DNA of 64,000 bases from Phascolarctobacterium sp. (GTDB lineage: Bacteria; Bacillota; Negativicutes; Acidaminococcales; Acidaminococcaceae): the NCBI GenBank assembly GCA_030540395.1, contig JAUNWI010000004.1, positions 1-64,000 of the forward strand. Reading direction: 5' to 3'. A program made the position numbers and the translations under genes. This document shows, one piece after another, positions 63,412-64,000 of this stretch. How positions within the stretch are numbered: the stretch's first letter is position 1; the number at the start of each line of letters is the position of its first letter. The notes below the pieces were generated by a model. It had not been told where the DNA came from. It worked only from the letters and a program-made list of their open reading frames with translations, and did not search any database.

Positions 63412-64000
63412 ATGGATAACAGGCAAAAGAAGCTGGCTTTTGTAGTGGTGCTGCTCTTAGGCTGTGTGGCCACCAGTTGGCTGCAGGATGCAGGCTTGGT
63501 AAAGCAGCCCCCGCCCAAGCCCATAATTACTAGGCAGACTGCGGGCAATAATGAAAAGCAGGCTAAGGAAAAAACTATTCAGGTATATGTGAGCGGAGCA
63601 GTGGGGGCGGCAGGAATATATGAGCTGCCTGTGGGTGCACGGGCTGTGGATGCTGTGGCAGCGGCAGGGGGCATGCGTCAGGATGCCAAAAGCGACAGAG
63701 TGAATATGGCCAAAAAGTTAAAGGATGGCAGTCATGTTTATGTACCCTTTATTAAAAACAACACCAATAATAAAAGAGTATCTGCGAATTCAAGTCAAGC
63801 TGGGAGCAAGGTCAAGGGCCAAGGCACAGGCGGCGCAGCGCAAGCTGGTGGAAACAGCTTGGGTCAGGCGCCAGACAAGGTTAACTTGAACACGGCCACC
63901 CAGGCGGAACTGATGGCCCTGCCCGGCATTGGGGAAGCAACCGCCAACAGAATTATTGCCCTGCGGCGTGTCAGAAGCTTTCGCAGGGTGGAGGATTTGT
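63412..64000 (+). CDS. comEA: Competence protein ComEA, helix-hairpin-helix (partial, runs off the window)
   Basis: The first 196 residues of an open frame that has no stop before the window ends. A short cytosolic start leads to one membrane anchor (about residues 8-24), then an SLBB domain ('IQVYVSGAVGAAGIYELPVG', about 57-115), a low-complexity linker rich in Gly, Gln and Ser, and the start of a helix-hairpin-helix domain ('VNLNTATQAELMALPGIGEATANRII'). ComEA is the DNA receptor for natural transformation and binds double-stranded DNA outside the membrane. AAGGAGG lies before ATG 63412. comEC would be expected downstream. Confidence 0.93.
   Translation, partial: MDNRQKKLAFVVVLLLGCVATSWLQDAGLVKQPPPKPIITRQTAGNNEKQAKEKTIQVYVSGAVGAAGIYELPVGARAVDAVAAAGGMRQDAKSDRVNMAKKLKDGSHVYVPFIKNNTNNKRVSANSSQAGSKVKGQGTGGAAQAGGNSLGQAPDKVNLNTATQAELMALPGIGEATANRIIALRRVRSFRRVEDL

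Overview
The window comes from a low-to-mid GC member of the Bacillota. I lean towards the Negativicutes (Acidaminococcaceae-like, for example a relative of Phascolarctobacterium). The basis is a CggR-led glycolytic operon, a meso-DAP-type MurE, a K+-dependent membrane pyrophosphatase, an ftsQ-DUF881-sbp-ftsZ arrangement, an AddAB-type nuclease and a SCIFF peptide. The phylum is fairly safe; the family is inference, because no 16S or outer-membrane gene is present.

Layout. 1-93: the tail of a 5S rRNA with its terminator. 197-565: a YccF membrane protein. 769-7780: cggR, gapA, a fused pgk-tpiA, gpmI and eno, a complete lower-glycolysis operon with a CggR-type operator. 7.9-14.8 kb: secG, pyrophosphatase hppA, an esterase, a thioesterase, rnr and smpB. 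14.8-29.8 kb: a DUF1858 redox protein divergent from a dcw cell-wall/division cluster (mraZ rsmH ftsL murE murF mraY murD murG murC ddl ftsQ DUF881 sbp ftsZ nrdR) in which ftsI, ftsW, murB and ftsA are not found. 29.9-38.5 kb: a DUF4127 exported protein, T-box-controlled thrS, infC-rpmI-rplT with an attenuator leader and a probable AUA start, the KtrAB potassium system, a SpoU methyltransferase and four tRNAs.

38.6-45.3 kb is an accessory island. It holds a secreted protein with a T9 frameshift in its signal peptide, an orphan SCIFF peptide gene, a tyrosine-recombinase remnant, a RelBE-like and a HicAB toxin-antitoxin module, and three PD-(D/E)XK (Rpn-like) genes. Two families of long direct repeats lie here. 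One pair of matching flanks encloses hicAB in one copy and an Rpn gene in the other, so the cargo appears to have been exchanged. Inside that repeat is a candidate structured RNA of about 100 nt ending in a terminator, which in one copy sits directly in front of a gene's ribosome binding site.

45.4-64 kb returns to core genes: addB-addA, a small membrane protein, a D-2-hydroxyacid dehydrogenase, a nitrilase-family hydrolase, an ABC exporter, trmK-nif3-yhaM, an aminotransferase, leuS, and comEA cut by the window edge. Scattered through the window are four kinds of foldback repeat in gene gaps. One family (14131 and 56267) ends in the Shine-Dalgarno sequence of the next gene, and its two ends vary in a compensating way, which suggests selection on an mRNA hairpin.
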